Assembly (NCBI GenBank): GCA_947645675.1
Contig: CANSDP010000011.1
Coordinates: 1-62,316, forward strand
DNA length: 62,316 nucleotides
Reading direction: 5' to 3'
Source: an uncultured Bacillota bacterium
Lineage (GTDB): Bacteria; Bacillota; Clostridia; Oscillospirales; Oscillospiraceae
The notes under the pieces were generated by a model that was given only the letters and a program-made list of their open reading frames with translations, did no database searches and was not told the origin of the DNA. Shown here one piece after another: positions 1 to 8,455 of this stretch. The position numbers were made by a program, and so were the translations under genes. Within the stretch, counting starts at the first letter, position 1. Each line of letters starts with the position of its first letter.

Positions 1-130
1 GGCCTCCAAACCTGTCAAAAAGTGAAGCTGGTAGACATTTGGTAGACATCCTAAATTATTCCAGTTCCCGCAATCCCTTGCGGCACAAGGGTTCGACAGG
101 ACTTTTTGGTAGACCATTGGTAGACATGGG
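1..130. repeat. Dispersed 130-bp non-coding repeat, copy 1
   Basis: This segment is about 97% identical to 34304-34435, in the same orientation. It carries four TGGTAGAC motifs at 29, 40, 107 and 118, in two pairs each 11 bp apart, and a small hairpin (CCCTTGCGGC/GCAAGGG type) between the pairs. It may begin before the window. The reverse strand can be read as a short peptide, but that frame is stopped early in this copy, so the repeat looks non-coding. It lies just upstream of the recJ promoter. Confidence 0.8.
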
Positions 131-178
131 GGAAACGGGCATGAAGGCCGGAAATCATGATAATCGTCACATTTTATC

Positions 179-207
179 TTGAAAGAGGGCCCGCCCTCTG
201 GTATAAT
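179..207 (+). promoter_or_regulatory. Sigma-A type promoter of recJ
   Basis: TTGAAA at 179-184 and TATAAT at 202-207 are separated by 17 bp. The spacer is itself a GAGGGC/GCCCTC inverted repeat. The start of transcription would fall near 214, giving a leader of about 65 nt before recJ. Confidence 0.7.
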
Positions 208-279
208 AGGCAAGTTAAGTGTGATAATGCACCCTGCGGCAGGCGAGGGAGCATAATAATGGGCGGGAGGTGACCACCG

Positions 280-2343
280 GTGAAATACAAGCAGTGGCAG
301 GTGGCGCCCCCCTGCCCGGAGGGGCAGCTGGCCCTGGAGCGGGCGGGCTATCCCCCTCTGCTGGCCGGTCTGCTGGCCGCGCGGGGAGTGTCCGGGCCAG
401 AGGAGGCCCGCCGCGTGCTCACGCCGGAGTCGGAGGTTATTCCCGACCCCATGCTGCTGCGGGACATGGACCGGGCGGCGGCCCGGGTGAAGCTGGCCCT
501 GGAGCGGGGGGAGCGGATTGCCGTTTACGGCGACTACGATGTGGACGGCATCACGTCCACCTGTCTGCTGACCCAATTTCTCACCGCCCGTGGGGGCGAT
601 GTGGTCCCCTACATCCCCAGCCGCCTGGGAGAGGGCTACGGCCTGAATCAGGAGGCCCTCCATATTTTGTCTGGCCGGGGCGTGTCGCTGATTATCACGG
701 TGGACTGCGGCATTACCGCCGTGGAGGAGACCGTTTTGGCCCGGAGCATGGGCATTGACGTGGTCATCACCGACCACCACGCCTGCAAGGAGGAGCTGCC
801 CCCCGCCGCCGCGGTGGTGGACCCCCACCAGCCCGACTGCCCCTACCCCTTCAAGGGGCTGGCCGGGGTGGGAGTCGCCCTGATGCTGGCCTTGGCTGTT
901 GCCGGGCCGGAGGAGCGGCGAACGGTCTTTTATGAGTTCTGCGACCTGGCCGCCGTGGGCACGGTGGCCGATGTCATGCCCATGACCGGGGCCAACCGGC
1001 CCATCGTCAGTCTGGGGCTGAAGCGGCTGGACCCGCCCCGGCGGCTGGGCTTTTCCAGCCTGATCCGCTGCGCCGGGCTGGAGGACAAGCCGGTGAACTC
1101 GGTCTCGGTGGGCTACACCCTGGCCCCCAGGATCAACGCCTCGGGCCGGATGGGCCGGGCGGAGGTGGCGGTGGAGCTTTTCCTCACCGGCGACCCCGCA
1201 CGGGCGGACGCCCTGGCGGTGGAGCTGTGCGAGCTGAACCGGGAGCGCCAGGGCATTGAGGGGGACATCTTTCAGGAGTGCGTCCGGCACCTGGAGGAGG
1301 CCCCCCAGCGGGACGCTATCGTTCTGGCCGGGGACCAGTGGCATCAGGGCGTGGTGGGCATCGTGGCCTCCCGGCTGGCGGAAAAATACGCCTGCCCCTG
1401 CTTTATGATCTGTCTGGACCACGGAATGGGCAAGGGCTCATGCCGGTCCTGGGGGGAGATCAACCTCTTCGCCCTGCTGTCCTCCTGTGAGGGGCTTTTG
1501 GAAAACTTTGGGGGCCACGCCCTGGCCGCCGGCTTTACCGTCCGGGAGGAGAACATTCCAGCTCTGGCCCAGGCCCTGCGCCGGGCTGTGGCCGAGCGCT
1601 GCGGGGGGCGGGAGCTGCCCTCGGTGCTGGACGTGGACCTGGCCGTGGACCCCAAGCACCTGACGGTGGAGGCGGTGGAGGCGCTGGAACTGCTGGAGCC
1701 CTGCGGCACGGGCAATCCCAGGCCGGTGTTCCTGCTCCGGGGGGCCCAGGTCCACACCATGTCCCAGGTGGGCCGGGGCCGGCATTTGAAGCTGCGGCTG
1801 GAGAGCCGGGGGGTGCCGTTGGACGCCATCTTCTTCTCCAGCCAGGGGGAGGAGCTGGGCCTGTACCCAGGCTGCCGGGTGGACGCCGTATTCTATCCCC
1901 AGATCAACGATTTCCGGGGGGCCCGTTCCGTTCAGCTCCAGATTTTGGACCTGCGGCTGGCTCCGTCCAGAGCCCAGCTGGAGCGGGCCATCTATGATAA
2001 ATACAGCCGGGGGGAGGACCTGACCCAGGAGGAGGCCCGGTTCCTGCTCCCCTCCCGGCGGGACTTTGTGGGGCTGTACCGCTGGCTGGAGCGCCAGTCT
2101 ACCGCCAGCGCGGTGGTGGAGGACACCCCCGCCCGCATCGCCCGGGCGGTCTCCCGGGCCACCCGCCGCCAGGAGGTGCCCGTGCGCACCCTGCTCTGCC
2201 TGGAGGTCATGGAGGAGCGGGGCCTCATCGACCTGAACCGCCGCACCGACCGCATTCAGATTACCCTGCGCCAGGTGGAGCACAAGGTGGACCTGGAGGC
2301 GTCGGGGATTATTCGGAGGCTGCGGGCGATATTGGGCGACTGA
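280..2343 (+). CDS. recJ: Single-stranded-DNA-specific exonuclease RecJ
   Basis: RecJ is a 5'-3' single-strand DNA exonuclease used in recombination and repair. The 687-residue protein has the DHH phosphoesterase motifs: YGDYDVDG at residues 83-90, VDCGI near 141 and TDHH at 164-167. The DHHA1 motif GGHALAAG sits near 410, and an OB-like region plus a C-terminal extension follow, as in Firmicutes RecJ. The GTG start at 280 is preceded by GGGAGGTGA with suitable spacing. The gene heads a plus-strand run with relA and dtd, an order common in Firmicutes. The C-terminal 130 residues are less conserved and could carry a separate winged-helix-like region, which I cannot confirm. Confidence 0.95.
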   Translation: MKYKQWQVAPPCPEGQLALERAGYPPLLAGLLAARGVSGPEEARRVLTPESEVIPDPMLLRDMDRAAARVKLALERGERIAVYGDYDVDGITSTCLLTQFLTARGGDVVPYIPSRLGEGYGLNQEALHILSGRGVSLIITVDCGITAVEETVLARSMGIDVVITDHHACKEELPPAAAVVDPHQPDCPYPFKGLAGVGVALMLALAVAGPEERRTVFYEFCDLAAVGTVADVMPMTGANRPIVSLGLKRLDPPRRLGFSSLIRCAGLEDKPVNSVSVGYTLAPRINASGRMGRAEVAVELFLTGDPARADALAVELCELNRERQGIEGDIFQECVRHLEEAPQRDAIVLAGDQWHQGVVGIVASRLAEKYACPCFMICLDHGMGKGSCRSWGEINLFALLSSCEGLLENFGGHALAAGFTVREENIPALAQALRRAVAERCGGRELPSVLDVDLAVDPKHLTVEAVEALELLEPCGTGNPRPVFLLRGAQVHTMSQVGRGRHLKLRLESRGVPLDAIFFSSQGEELGLYPGCRVDAVFYPQINDFRGARSVQLQILDLRLAPSRAQLERAIYDKYSRGEDLTQEEARFLLPSRRDFVGLYRWLERQSTASAVVEDTPARIARAVSRATRRQEVPVRTLLCLEVMEERGLIDLNRRTDRIQITLRQVEHKVDLEASGIIRRLRAILGD

Positions 2344-2423
2344 CGTCCTGTAAAAAATGGCCCCTTTTGAAAGGGGGCTTCACCCCGCGGGGGACAAAAG
2401 CTTAAAATGACCGAGGTGATTTT

Positions 2424-4661
2424 ATGGACCCCATCTTAGAGCGCTATCACGCTCTGGAAAAGAAGGTACTGACCTACACGCCCAACCTGAATACTCAGCG
2501 GCTGTTTGACGCCTTTACCTACGCGGACACCGCCCACCACGGGCAGCTGCGCAAGAGCGGCGAGCCCTATATCATCCACCCCATCGCGGTGGCGGAGATC
2601 GTGGCCGACCTGGAGCTGGACATGGACAGCGTGGTGGCCGCCCTGCTCCACGACTGCATCGAGGATACCGCGTCCACCCATGAGGAGATCGCCAGAAAGT
2701 TCAACCCCACCGTTGCCGAGCTGGTGGAGGGGGTAACCAAGCTGACCAAGATGCAGTTCGTCACCAAGGAAGAGGAGCAGATGGAGAATCTGCGCAAGAT
2801 GCTCATGGCGATGAGCCGGGATATCCGGGTTATCCTCATCAAGGTGTGCGACCGGCTGCACAATATGCGGACCATGGAGTACCAGTCCCCCCGGAAGCAG
2901 CGGGAGAAGAGCCTGGAGACCATGGAGATTTACGCCCCCATCGCCCACCGCTTGGGCATGCAGAAGATCAAATGGGAGCTGGAGGACCTGTCCCTGCGCT
3001 ACCTGGACCCGGTGGGCTATAAGGAGATCGTAGACGAGCTCACCGAGCGCTCCTCCACCCACGAGGAGTTTTTGGCGGGCATCCAGCATAAGATTGAGCA
3101 GCGCCTGAATCAGGAGGGCATCCACTGCACCATCTATGGCCGGGTGAAGCATATTTATTCCATCTACCGCAAGATGTTCGCCCAGAATAAGACGCTGGAC
3201 GAGATCTTCGACCTGTACGCCTTCCGGGTGATCGTCAGCGACATCCCGGAATGCTACAACGTGCTGGGCTGTATCCACGATATGTTCAAGCCGGTGCTGG
3301 GCCGGTTCAAGGACTATATCGGCACCCCCAAGCCCAATATGTACCAGTCCCTCCACACCACCGTCATTGGCCGGGCGGGCATCCCCTTCGAGGTACAGAT
3401 CCGCACCTGGGAGATGCACCAGACCGCCGAGTACGGCATCGCCGCCCACTGGAAGTATAAGCAGGGGCTGGCCAACCGGAATCTGGGCACCGAGCAGGAG
3501 TTCGAGTGGGTTCGGAAGCTTTTGGAGGGCCAGCAGGACACCGACGCGGAGGAGTTTGTCAGCACCCTCAAGGTGGACCTCTTCGCCGACGAGGTCTTTG
3601 TATTCACCCCTAACGGGGACGTGAAGAGCCTGCCCCAGGGGGCCACCCCTATCGACTTCGCCTACAACATCCACTCCGCCGTGGGCAATACCATGGTGGG
3701 CGCCCGGGTAAACGGGCGTATGGTGCCCTATGACTATAAGCTGTCCAACGGCGACATTGTGGAGGTGCTCACCTCCAAGTCGGCCAAGGGTCCCAGCCGG
3801 GACTGGCTGGCCCTGTGCAAGTCCAATGAGGCCCGGAATAAGATCCGCCAGTGGTTTAAGCGGGAGCGCCGGGAGGAAAACATCGCCACAGGCCGGGCCG
3901 CCTTTGAGTCGGAGCTGAAGCACGCCAAGATGACCCTGGCCGCCGTCACCGCCGAGGAGGTTTTGCCCCATTTGCTCCATAAGCTGCGCTGCGGCACTCT
4001 GGACGAGCTGTACGCCTCCATCGGCTACGGGGGCACCACCGCCGCCAAGTCGGTGGCCCGTATTCGTGACGAGCTCCAGCGGCTGGGCCGGCTTCAGGCG
4101 GAGAAGGCGGCCGCCGCCGCCCGCACCACTGCGGAGAGCCTTATCATGCCCGGAAACGCCGCCCCCGCCGGTGTCCACGGCCCGGTCAAGCCCCGGCAGT
4201 CGGACTCGGGCATCATTGTGGAGGGGCTGGGCAACTGCCTGGTGAAATTCGCCAAATGCTGCACCCCTGTCCCCGGCGACCCGGTGATCGGCTTTATTAC
4301 CCGGGGCTACGGGGTGTCCGTCCACCGGACCGACTGCCCCAACGCCGCCCCCGAGAAGCGCCGGCCCGAGGAGGCCGACCGCTGGGTCAAGGTCTCCTGG
4401 GTGGACAGCAAGCTGCCCAACTACAAGACATCCCTGGAGCTGTCCGCCAAGGACCGGGATAACCTCACGCTGGATGTGGCTATGGCCCTGTCCACCGCCA
4501 AGGTGAAGGTGACCGCCCTGTCCGCCCGCTCCATGCCCGACGGCCACGCCACCATCTCCATTGTGGCGGAGGTGAAGGACAAAACCGAGCTGGAGGCCGT
4601 TATCAACAAGCTGAACAACATCCAGGGCGTGTACCATGTGGCCCGAGCGGCGGGAAAATAG
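2424..4661 (+). CDS. relA: Bifunctional (p)ppGpp synthetase/hydrolase (RelA/SpoT, Rel)
   Basis: Rel makes and degrades the alarmones pppGpp and ppGpp in the stringent response. The 745-residue length is typical of the bifunctional Gram-positive form. An HD hydrolase domain is seen at about 45-200, with LLHDCIEDT near 73-81. The synthetase domain follows with RFKD near 294 and a YQSLHT motif. The TGS domain (VFTPNGD, about 390-450), a Cys-containing CCTPVPGD region and a C-terminal ACT domain complete it. Both catalytic domains look intact. ATG at 2424 follows GAGGTGA. A GC-rich hairpin at about 2361-2379 lies between recJ and this gene without a clear T-run. Confidence 0.95.
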   Translation: MDPILERYHALEKKVLTYTPNLNTQRLFDAFTYADTAHHGQLRKSGEPYIIHPIAVAEIVADLELDMDSVVAALLHDCIEDTASTHEEIARKFNPTVAELVEGVTKLTKMQFVTKEEEQMENLRKMLMAMSRDIRVILIKVCDRLHNMRTMEYQSPRKQREKSLETMEIYAPIAHRLGMQKIKWELEDLSLRYLDPVGYKEIVDELTERSSTHEEFLAGIQHKIEQRLNQEGIHCTIYGRVKHIYSIYRKMFAQNKTLDEIFDLYAFRVIVSDIPECYNVLGCIHDMFKPVLGRFKDYIGTPKPNMYQSLHTTVIGRAGIPFEVQIRTWEMHQTAEYGIAAHWKYKQGLANRNLGTEQEFEWVRKLLEGQQDTDAEEFVSTLKVDLFADEVFVFTPNGDVKSLPQGATPIDFAYNIHSAVGNTMVGARVNGRMVPYDYKLSNGDIVEVLTSKSAKGPSRDWLALCKSNEARNKIRQWFKRERREENIATGRAAFESELKHAKMTLAAVTAEEVLPHLLHKLRCGTLDELYASIGYGGTTAAKSVARIRDELQRLGRLQAEKAAAAARTTAESLIMPGNAAPAGVHGPVKPRQSDSGIIVEGLGNCLVKFAKCCTPVPGDPVIGFITRGYGVSVHRTDCPNAAPEKRRPEEADRWVKVSWVDSKLPNYKTSLELSAKDRDNLTLDVAMALSTAKVKVTALSARSMPDGHATISIVAEVKDKTELEAVINKLNNIQGVYHVARAAGK

Positions 4662-4666
4662 ACGCC

Positions 4667-4740
4667 TGTAGGGGCGGCCTGCGGCCGCCCGCGAAAGCCG
4701 CAGTAATCCTGGACGGGCGGCCGCAGGCCGCCTCTACAAA
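4667..4740. repeat. GTAGGGGCG-family palindromic repeat
   Basis: Two inverted arms beginning TGTAGGGGCGGCC and ending GGCCGCCTCTACA fold into a long hairpin between relA and dtd. Related elements occur at 5212, 24560, 29831, 53621 and 58333. The placement, always intergenic, and the paired arms resemble REP/BIME elements. It could also stabilise or end the relA transcript. Confidence 0.8.
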
Positions 4741-4772
4741 ATCCTACAATATCCAACAAAGGACGTGATCCC

Positions 4773-5210
4773 ATGCGCGCGGTCGTTACCCGGGTCAATT
4801 CCGCCTCCGTCGCCATCGGCGGCGAGACGGCGGGGGCCATCGACAAGGGCTTTCTGGTCCTGCTGGGGGTGGGCCCCCAGGACAACGAGGCAATTTGTGA
4901 CAAATTGGCGGAGAAGATCTGTAATCTGAGAATATTCGAAGACGAAAACGGCAAGATGAACCTGAACCTGGAGCAGGCGGGGGGCGCGCTGCTGGTGGTG
5001 TCCCAGTTCACCCTGTACGCCGACACCTCCTCCCGCCGCCCCGGCTTCTCCCGCGCCGCCAAGCCCGACCTGGCCGTCCCGCTGTATGAGCGCTTCATGG
5101 ACCAGTGCCGCCAGCGGGGCTTCCAGGTGGAGCATGGCCAATTCGGGGCCGATATGCAGGTGTCCTCCGTCAACGACGGGCCGGTGACCATCCTGTTCGA
5201 TATGGATTAA
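4773..5210 (+). CDS. dtd: D-aminoacyl-tRNA deacylase
   Basis: Dtd removes D-amino acids (and glycine) mischarged onto tRNA. The 145-residue length is canonical. The SQFTLYAD motif near 77-84 and the C-terminal NDGPVT motif near 134-139 (the Gly-cisPro specificity element) are both present. The start MRAVVTRV is characteristic of the family. The gene follows relA, as in many Firmicutes. The palindromic repeats on both sides suggest it may not be strictly co-transcribed with its neighbours. Confidence 0.95.
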   Translation: MRAVVTRVNSASVAIGGETAGAIDKGFLVLLGVGPQDNEAICDKLAEKICNLRIFEDENGKMNLNLEQAGGALLVVSQFTLYADTSSRRPGFSRAAKPDLAVPLYERFMDQCRQRGFQVEHGQFGADMQVSSVNDGPVTILFDMD

Positions 5211-5211
5211 C

Positions 5212-5280
5212 TGTAGGGCGTGACCACTGGGCATGCCGCCCCAATGGAAAACGGCGCGCCGGGGTCGTCGCGCCCTACAG
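5212..5280. repeat. Imperfect GTAGGGCG-type inverted repeat
   Basis: Arms TGTAGGGCG (5212) and CGCCCTACA (5271) enclose about 50 bp with further weak pairing. It is a divergent member of the repeat family at 4667 and fills the gap between dtd and the next gene. Confidence 0.6.
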
Positions 5281-5303
5281 ACCGAGATAAGGAGAGCTGA
5301 ACC

Positions 5304-5696
5304 ATGCTGTTTTTCAAGAAGAAACCCGATCCCAGCCAGCCCCACCCGGACTGGCCCTGGACCCTCAGCGAGGGCGGGAATATCCTGCGGGAATTTACCT
5401 GGGACAACATCGAGTATGATTTGGCGGAGCTTTACCCTGACGGGGACAGCTTCCTTATTCTGGAGCAGAAGGACCCCAAAGATGAAAAAAATTACTGGTT
5501 TATCCAGAGCGCCATTGCCATACAGGGTCCCGAGAAGGACAACTACATTGTAGGCGTCGGCTGGAGCGGGGAAAAGGGTCCGGCCCTTGTGGAGCGCTGT
5601 TACCACTGGAAGGATCTGGACACCGTGATCGGTATTTTTGAACAGGCATTTCAGCGAAAGCCCCTGGACCTTTCCGGTTACGAAAGCTTTTTTTGA
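5304..5696 (+). CDS. Conserved hypothetical protein, 130 residues
   Basis: I do not recognise the family. The protein is soluble, acidic and rich in aromatic residues, with no signal peptide or membrane segment. It opens MLFFKKKPD and contains a mixed alpha/beta-looking body with several Trp residues, reminiscent in composition of small immunity-type proteins. That resemblance is weak. ATG at 5304 follows AAGGAGAG. It sits between dtd and the MBL hydrolase and ends 9 bases before the latter, so the two are probably co-transcribed. Codon use matches the neighbours. Confidence 0.7.
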   Translation: MLFFKKKPDPSQPHPDWPWTLSEGGNILREFTWDNIEYDLAELYPDGDSFLILEQKDPKDEKNYWFIQSAIAIQGPEKDNYIVGVGWSGEKGPALVERCYHWKDLDTVIGIFEQAFQRKPLDLSGYESFF

Positions 5697-5705
5697 CGGA
5701 GGTAA

Positions 5706-6314
5706 ATGATGAAGGTCAGTATCATGCAGGTGGGCCCCATCGGCACCAACTGCTATATATTAGAGGACGAGAAAAAAATCGCCGTCATCGACCCGGGGGA
5801 CGAGGCGGAGCGCATTCTGGAGGTCCTGGAGGAGACAGAGGGGACCGTCGAGTATATCCTCCTCACCCACGGCCACTACGACCACACCACCGCCGTGCCC
5901 GAGCTCCACAGGGCCCTTCCGGAGGCCAAAATCTATATCCACCAGGCGGACGCCAACGGGGCGGGCAGCCGTCTGTTCCCCCTGGCCGGTCAGGTGGACG
6001 GCCTGCTGCTCTATGACGAGGGGGACGCCCTCCCGCTGGGCTCCCTCACCATCGAGGTGCTGCACACTCCGGGACACTCCAAGGGCTCGGTCACCCTCAG
6101 GGCCGGGGACGTGCTCTTCACCGGCGACACGCTCTTTGCCGGCTCCATGGGCCGCACCGACCTGTCCGGCGGCGACGAGGGGGAGATTATGGCCTCCCTC
6201 AAGCGGCTGGGGGAGCTGGAGGGCAGCTTCACCGTCTGCCCCGGCCATATGCAGACCTCCACCCTGGACCAGGAGCGAAAGACCAACCCCTACCTGCGGA
6301 TGGCAATGGGATGA
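5706..6314 (+). CDS. MBL-fold metallo-hydrolase (glyoxalase II-like)
   Basis: The 202-residue protein belongs to the small GloB-like branch of the metallo-beta-lactamase superfamily. The metal motif THGHYDH lies near 54-60. Further ligands are seen in HTPGHSKGS (near 120), GDTLFAGSMGRTD (near 139) and CPGH (near 179). The substrate in Clostridia is unknown; hydroxyacyl-thioester hydrolysis is the usual guess. Two adjacent ATG codons at 5706 and 5709 follow GGAGG; the second has the better spacing. This gene usually precedes hemZ in related genomes. Here a small divergent pair lies between them. Confidence 0.9.
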   Translation: MMKVSIMQVGPIGTNCYILEDEKKIAVIDPGDEAERILEVLEETEGTVEYILLTHGHYDHTTAVPELHRALPEAKIYIHQADANGAGSRLFPLAGQVDGLLLYDEGDALPLGSLTIEVLHTPGHSKGSVTLRAGDVLFTGDTLFAGSMGRTDLSGGDEGEIMASLKRLGELEGSFTVCPGHMQTSTLDQERKTNPYLRMAMG

Positions 6315-6327
6315 ATTTTCCCGCCGC

Positions 6328-6594
6328 TTACCCTGTCATTCCCCGCAAAATCTCCCGGCGCAGTCCCAGCCCAAAAAGGTAGGAGGCCCGGACCTCGCAG
6401 GCGAGATGACGGGTAAAGATCGACTCAAAGTGTTCGTACCGCTCATAGCCAATGCATGCCTCCAATTCCCGTGAGGCTTGTTTGAACGCCTGCTCCGCCT
6501 GAACGTATTCGGGGATCGTATCGCAGAACTTGGCCAGCTCGGCGGGGATTTCCAGGTTGTCCAGGAACAGAGTTTGTAGTATTGTCTGGTCCAT
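6328..6594 (-). CDS. Small hypothetical protein, 88 residues
   Basis: This acidic helical protein begins MDQTILQTLFLDNLEIP and has no membrane segment. I do not recognise a function. Similar short proteins occur in Clostridia near phage- or ICE-derived regulators. It is transcribed away from the XRE gene at 6675 from a near-consensus promoter that overlaps the promoter of that gene. GGGAGGT lies directly upstream of the start. The shared control region suggests that the XRE protein regulates it. Confidence 0.7.
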   Translation of the reverse strand: MDQTILQTLFLDNLEIPAELAKFCDTIPEYVQAEQAFKQASRELEACIGYERYEHFESIFTRHLACEVRASYLFGLGLRREILRGMTG

Positions 6595-6611
6595 TGTTTT
6601 ACCTCCCGTAC

Positions 6612-6664
6612 TTGCAATTCTTGTTCGTGTAGTTTATTATACCTGTAAGTTGTGTTCGTGTCAA
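6612..6664. promoter_or_regulatory. Overlapping divergent promoters with two TGTTCGTGT sites
   Basis: Plus strand: TTGCAA 6612-6617, 17 bp, TATTAT 6635-6640. Minus strand: TTGACA (complement of 6659-6664), 17 bp, TATAAT (complement of 6636-6641). The two -10 boxes occupy the same bases, so the promoters should exclude each other. The 9-bp direct repeat TGTTCGTGT occurs at 6622-6630 and 6653-6661, once in each spacer, and is a good operator candidate for the adjacent XRE protein. Confidence 0.7.
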
Positions 6665-6674
6665 GGGGGATTTT

Positions 6675-6896
6675 ATGGCAAATTTAGGTGAACGGTTGAA
6701 GCTGCTCAGAAAAGAAAAGGGCTTGACACAGGTGGACATGGCGGAACAGTTTCATCAAAGCCCGCGGGCATACCAATATTATGAGGCGAACACACGCCGC
6801 CCGGAATATGACCATCTGATTGCCCTGGCGGATTTCTTCGATGTCAGTCTGGACTATCTGATTGGACGAAGCGAGACAAGGGAGCGTCAACCGTGA
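6675..6896 (+). CDS. XRE-family helix-turn-helix regulator
   Basis: The 73-residue protein is little more than a cro/C1-type DNA-binding domain: LGERLKLLRKEKGLTQ, then MAEQFHQSPRAYQYYE as the turn and recognition helix, then LIALADFFDVSLDYLIGR. It is likely a repressor acting on the divergent promoter region at 6612-6664. AAGGGGG precedes the ATG. Its stop codon overlaps the GTG start of hemZ, so hemZ translation is probably coupled to it. Confidence 0.9.
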   Translation: MANLGERLKLLRKEKGLTQVDMAEQFHQSPRAYQYYEANTRRPEYDHLIALADFFDVSLDYLIGRSETRERQP

Positions 6897-8428
6897 AGCT
6901 GTATTTTGAGACATCCAACTTCCCCTGGAGCCCGGAGCGATACCATTACGCCGCTGAGCAGATGATGCTCACACTGTTTCCGGGGGAGAGGCCGGAGTAT
7001 CCGGAGGGCCCTCCCCCCAAGGACATGAGCCGGGAGGACAACGCCGCCGTATTCACCCTCCACCGGGGGGCGAAGCTGACCAATATCAGCGCCCTGGTGT
7101 TCCGCCCCCAGGGGTGGTATAACGGGGTGAAGCGCTTCCCCTCGGAGCAGCTGGACCAGCCGCCGGAGGCGGTCTACCACACGGTCCAGCACGGGCTGAA
7201 GCTGGCCTTCTATCAGGCGGGTACCGCCCTGCTGGGGGCGGAGCCCCCCTGGGGAGCCCTCACGGGGGTACGGCCGGTGAAGCTGCCCACCCGGGCCATG
7301 CTGGCGGGCGCGACGCCCAAACAGGCCCAGAGGGAGCTGGAGAAGGACTACCGGGTCTCCCCGGACCGGGCCAGACTGGCGGTGGACTGCGCCCGGGCCA
7401 GCGTGGAGGTCCAGCGTTCGCTGGAGCCGGACCAGGTCTCTCTGTATATCGGCATCCCCTTCTGCCCCAGCCGGTGCGCCTACTGCTCCTTCGTCTCCGC
7501 CGACGTGGGCCGGACCCTCAAGCTGGTGGAGCCCTATCTGGAGGGACTGCTCCAAGAGGTGGCCGAGACGGGCCGGGTGCTGCGGGATCTGGGGCTGAGC
7601 GTCCGCTCCTTCTACATGGGGGGCGGCACCCCCACCGTCCTGCCGGCGGACCAGATGGACCGGCTACTGGACCAGTGCGAGGCGTGCATGCCCCTGGAGC
7701 ACTGCGCCGAGTACACCGTGGAGGCGGGCAGGCCGGACACCATCACAGCGGAAAAGCTGGAGGTGCTGGCCCGGCGCCGTATCGGGCGTATCTCCATTAA
7801 CCCTCAGACCCTGGAGGGACACGTGCTGGAGGCCATTGGCCGCGGGCATACCCCAGGGGATATCTCCCAGGCTTACACGCTGGCCCGGGCCGTCGGGTTT
7901 GACTGCGTCAACATGGACCTCATCGCCGGTCTGCCCCGGGATTCCTTCGACGGCTTCCGCCGCTCTCTGGAGGGGGTGCTGGACCTGGACCCGGAGAATA
8001 TCACCGTCCACACCCTGGCGCTGAAAAAGGGGTCCGCCCTGATGGAGCGGGGCGGGAGCCTTCCCGGCGGGGACGAGGTTGCCAAAATGCTGGACTTTTC
8101 CAGGGAGGCATTGACAGCCAGGGGGTATTTTCCCTATTATTTATACCGGCAAAAGTATATGTCCGGCTCGCTGGAAAACGTGGGCTGGGCCAAGCCGGGA
8201 ACCGAGAGCCTTTACAACATCGTGATGATGGAGGAACTGCATACCGTCGTCTCTCTGGGGGCCGGCGGGGTCACCAAGCTGATCGCGGACGGGAAGATCC
8301 TCCGTCTCGCCAACCCCAAGTTTCCCCAGGACTACCTGTCCGGTCTGGACAGAGTTCTGGGACAGAAGAGGGAGATCGGGGCGTTTTTCGCCTCCCTCCC
8401 GGGGGGAACCGGCACGGCGGGGCCGTGA
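6893..8428 (+). CDS. hemZ: Coproporphyrinogen dehydrogenase HemZ-like radical SAM protein
   Basis: The 511-residue protein matches the Firmicutes HemZ branch of the oxygen-independent coproporphyrinogen III oxidase family. The radical SAM cysteines are at CPSRCAYC near 191-198, followed by YMGGGTPT and SINPQT motifs. An N-terminal region of about 170 residues precedes the radical SAM core, as is typical for HemZ. True activity of HemZ proteins is debated. No other haem genes lie here, so a role other than haem synthesis is possible. The GTG start overlaps the upstream regulator gene by 4 bases. Confidence 0.9.
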   Translation: MKLYFETSNFPWSPERYHYAAEQMMLTLFPGERPEYPEGPPPKDMSREDNAAVFTLHRGAKLTNISALVFRPQGWYNGVKRFPSEQLDQPPEAVYHTVQHGLKLAFYQAGTALLGAEPPWGALTGVRPVKLPTRAMLAGATPKQAQRELEKDYRVSPDRARLAVDCARASVEVQRSLEPDQVSLYIGIPFCPSRCAYCSFVSADVGRTLKLVEPYLEGLLQEVAETGRVLRDLGLSVRSFYMGGGTPTVLPADQMDRLLDQCEACMPLEHCAEYTVEAGRPDTITAEKLEVLARRRIGRISINPQTLEGHVLEAIGRGHTPGDISQAYTLARAVGFDCVNMDLIAGLPRDSFDGFRRSLEGVLDLDPENITVHTLALKKGSALMERGGSLPGGDEVAKMLDFSREALTARGYFPYYLYRQKYMSGSLENVGWAKPGTESLYNIVMMEELHTVVSLGAGGVTKLIADGKILRLANPKFPQDYLSGLDRVLGQKREIGAFFASLPGGTGTAGP

Positions 8429-8455
8429 CGGAAAAAGCCGAAAGGAGCGATTCCG

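Noticed and set aside
2436-4637. A 733-codon open frame on the minus strand opposite relA
   Set aside because: It is a shadow of the GC-rich relA codon pattern; composition is low-complexity Gly/His/Val/Leu and it has no ribosome site or recognisable domain.
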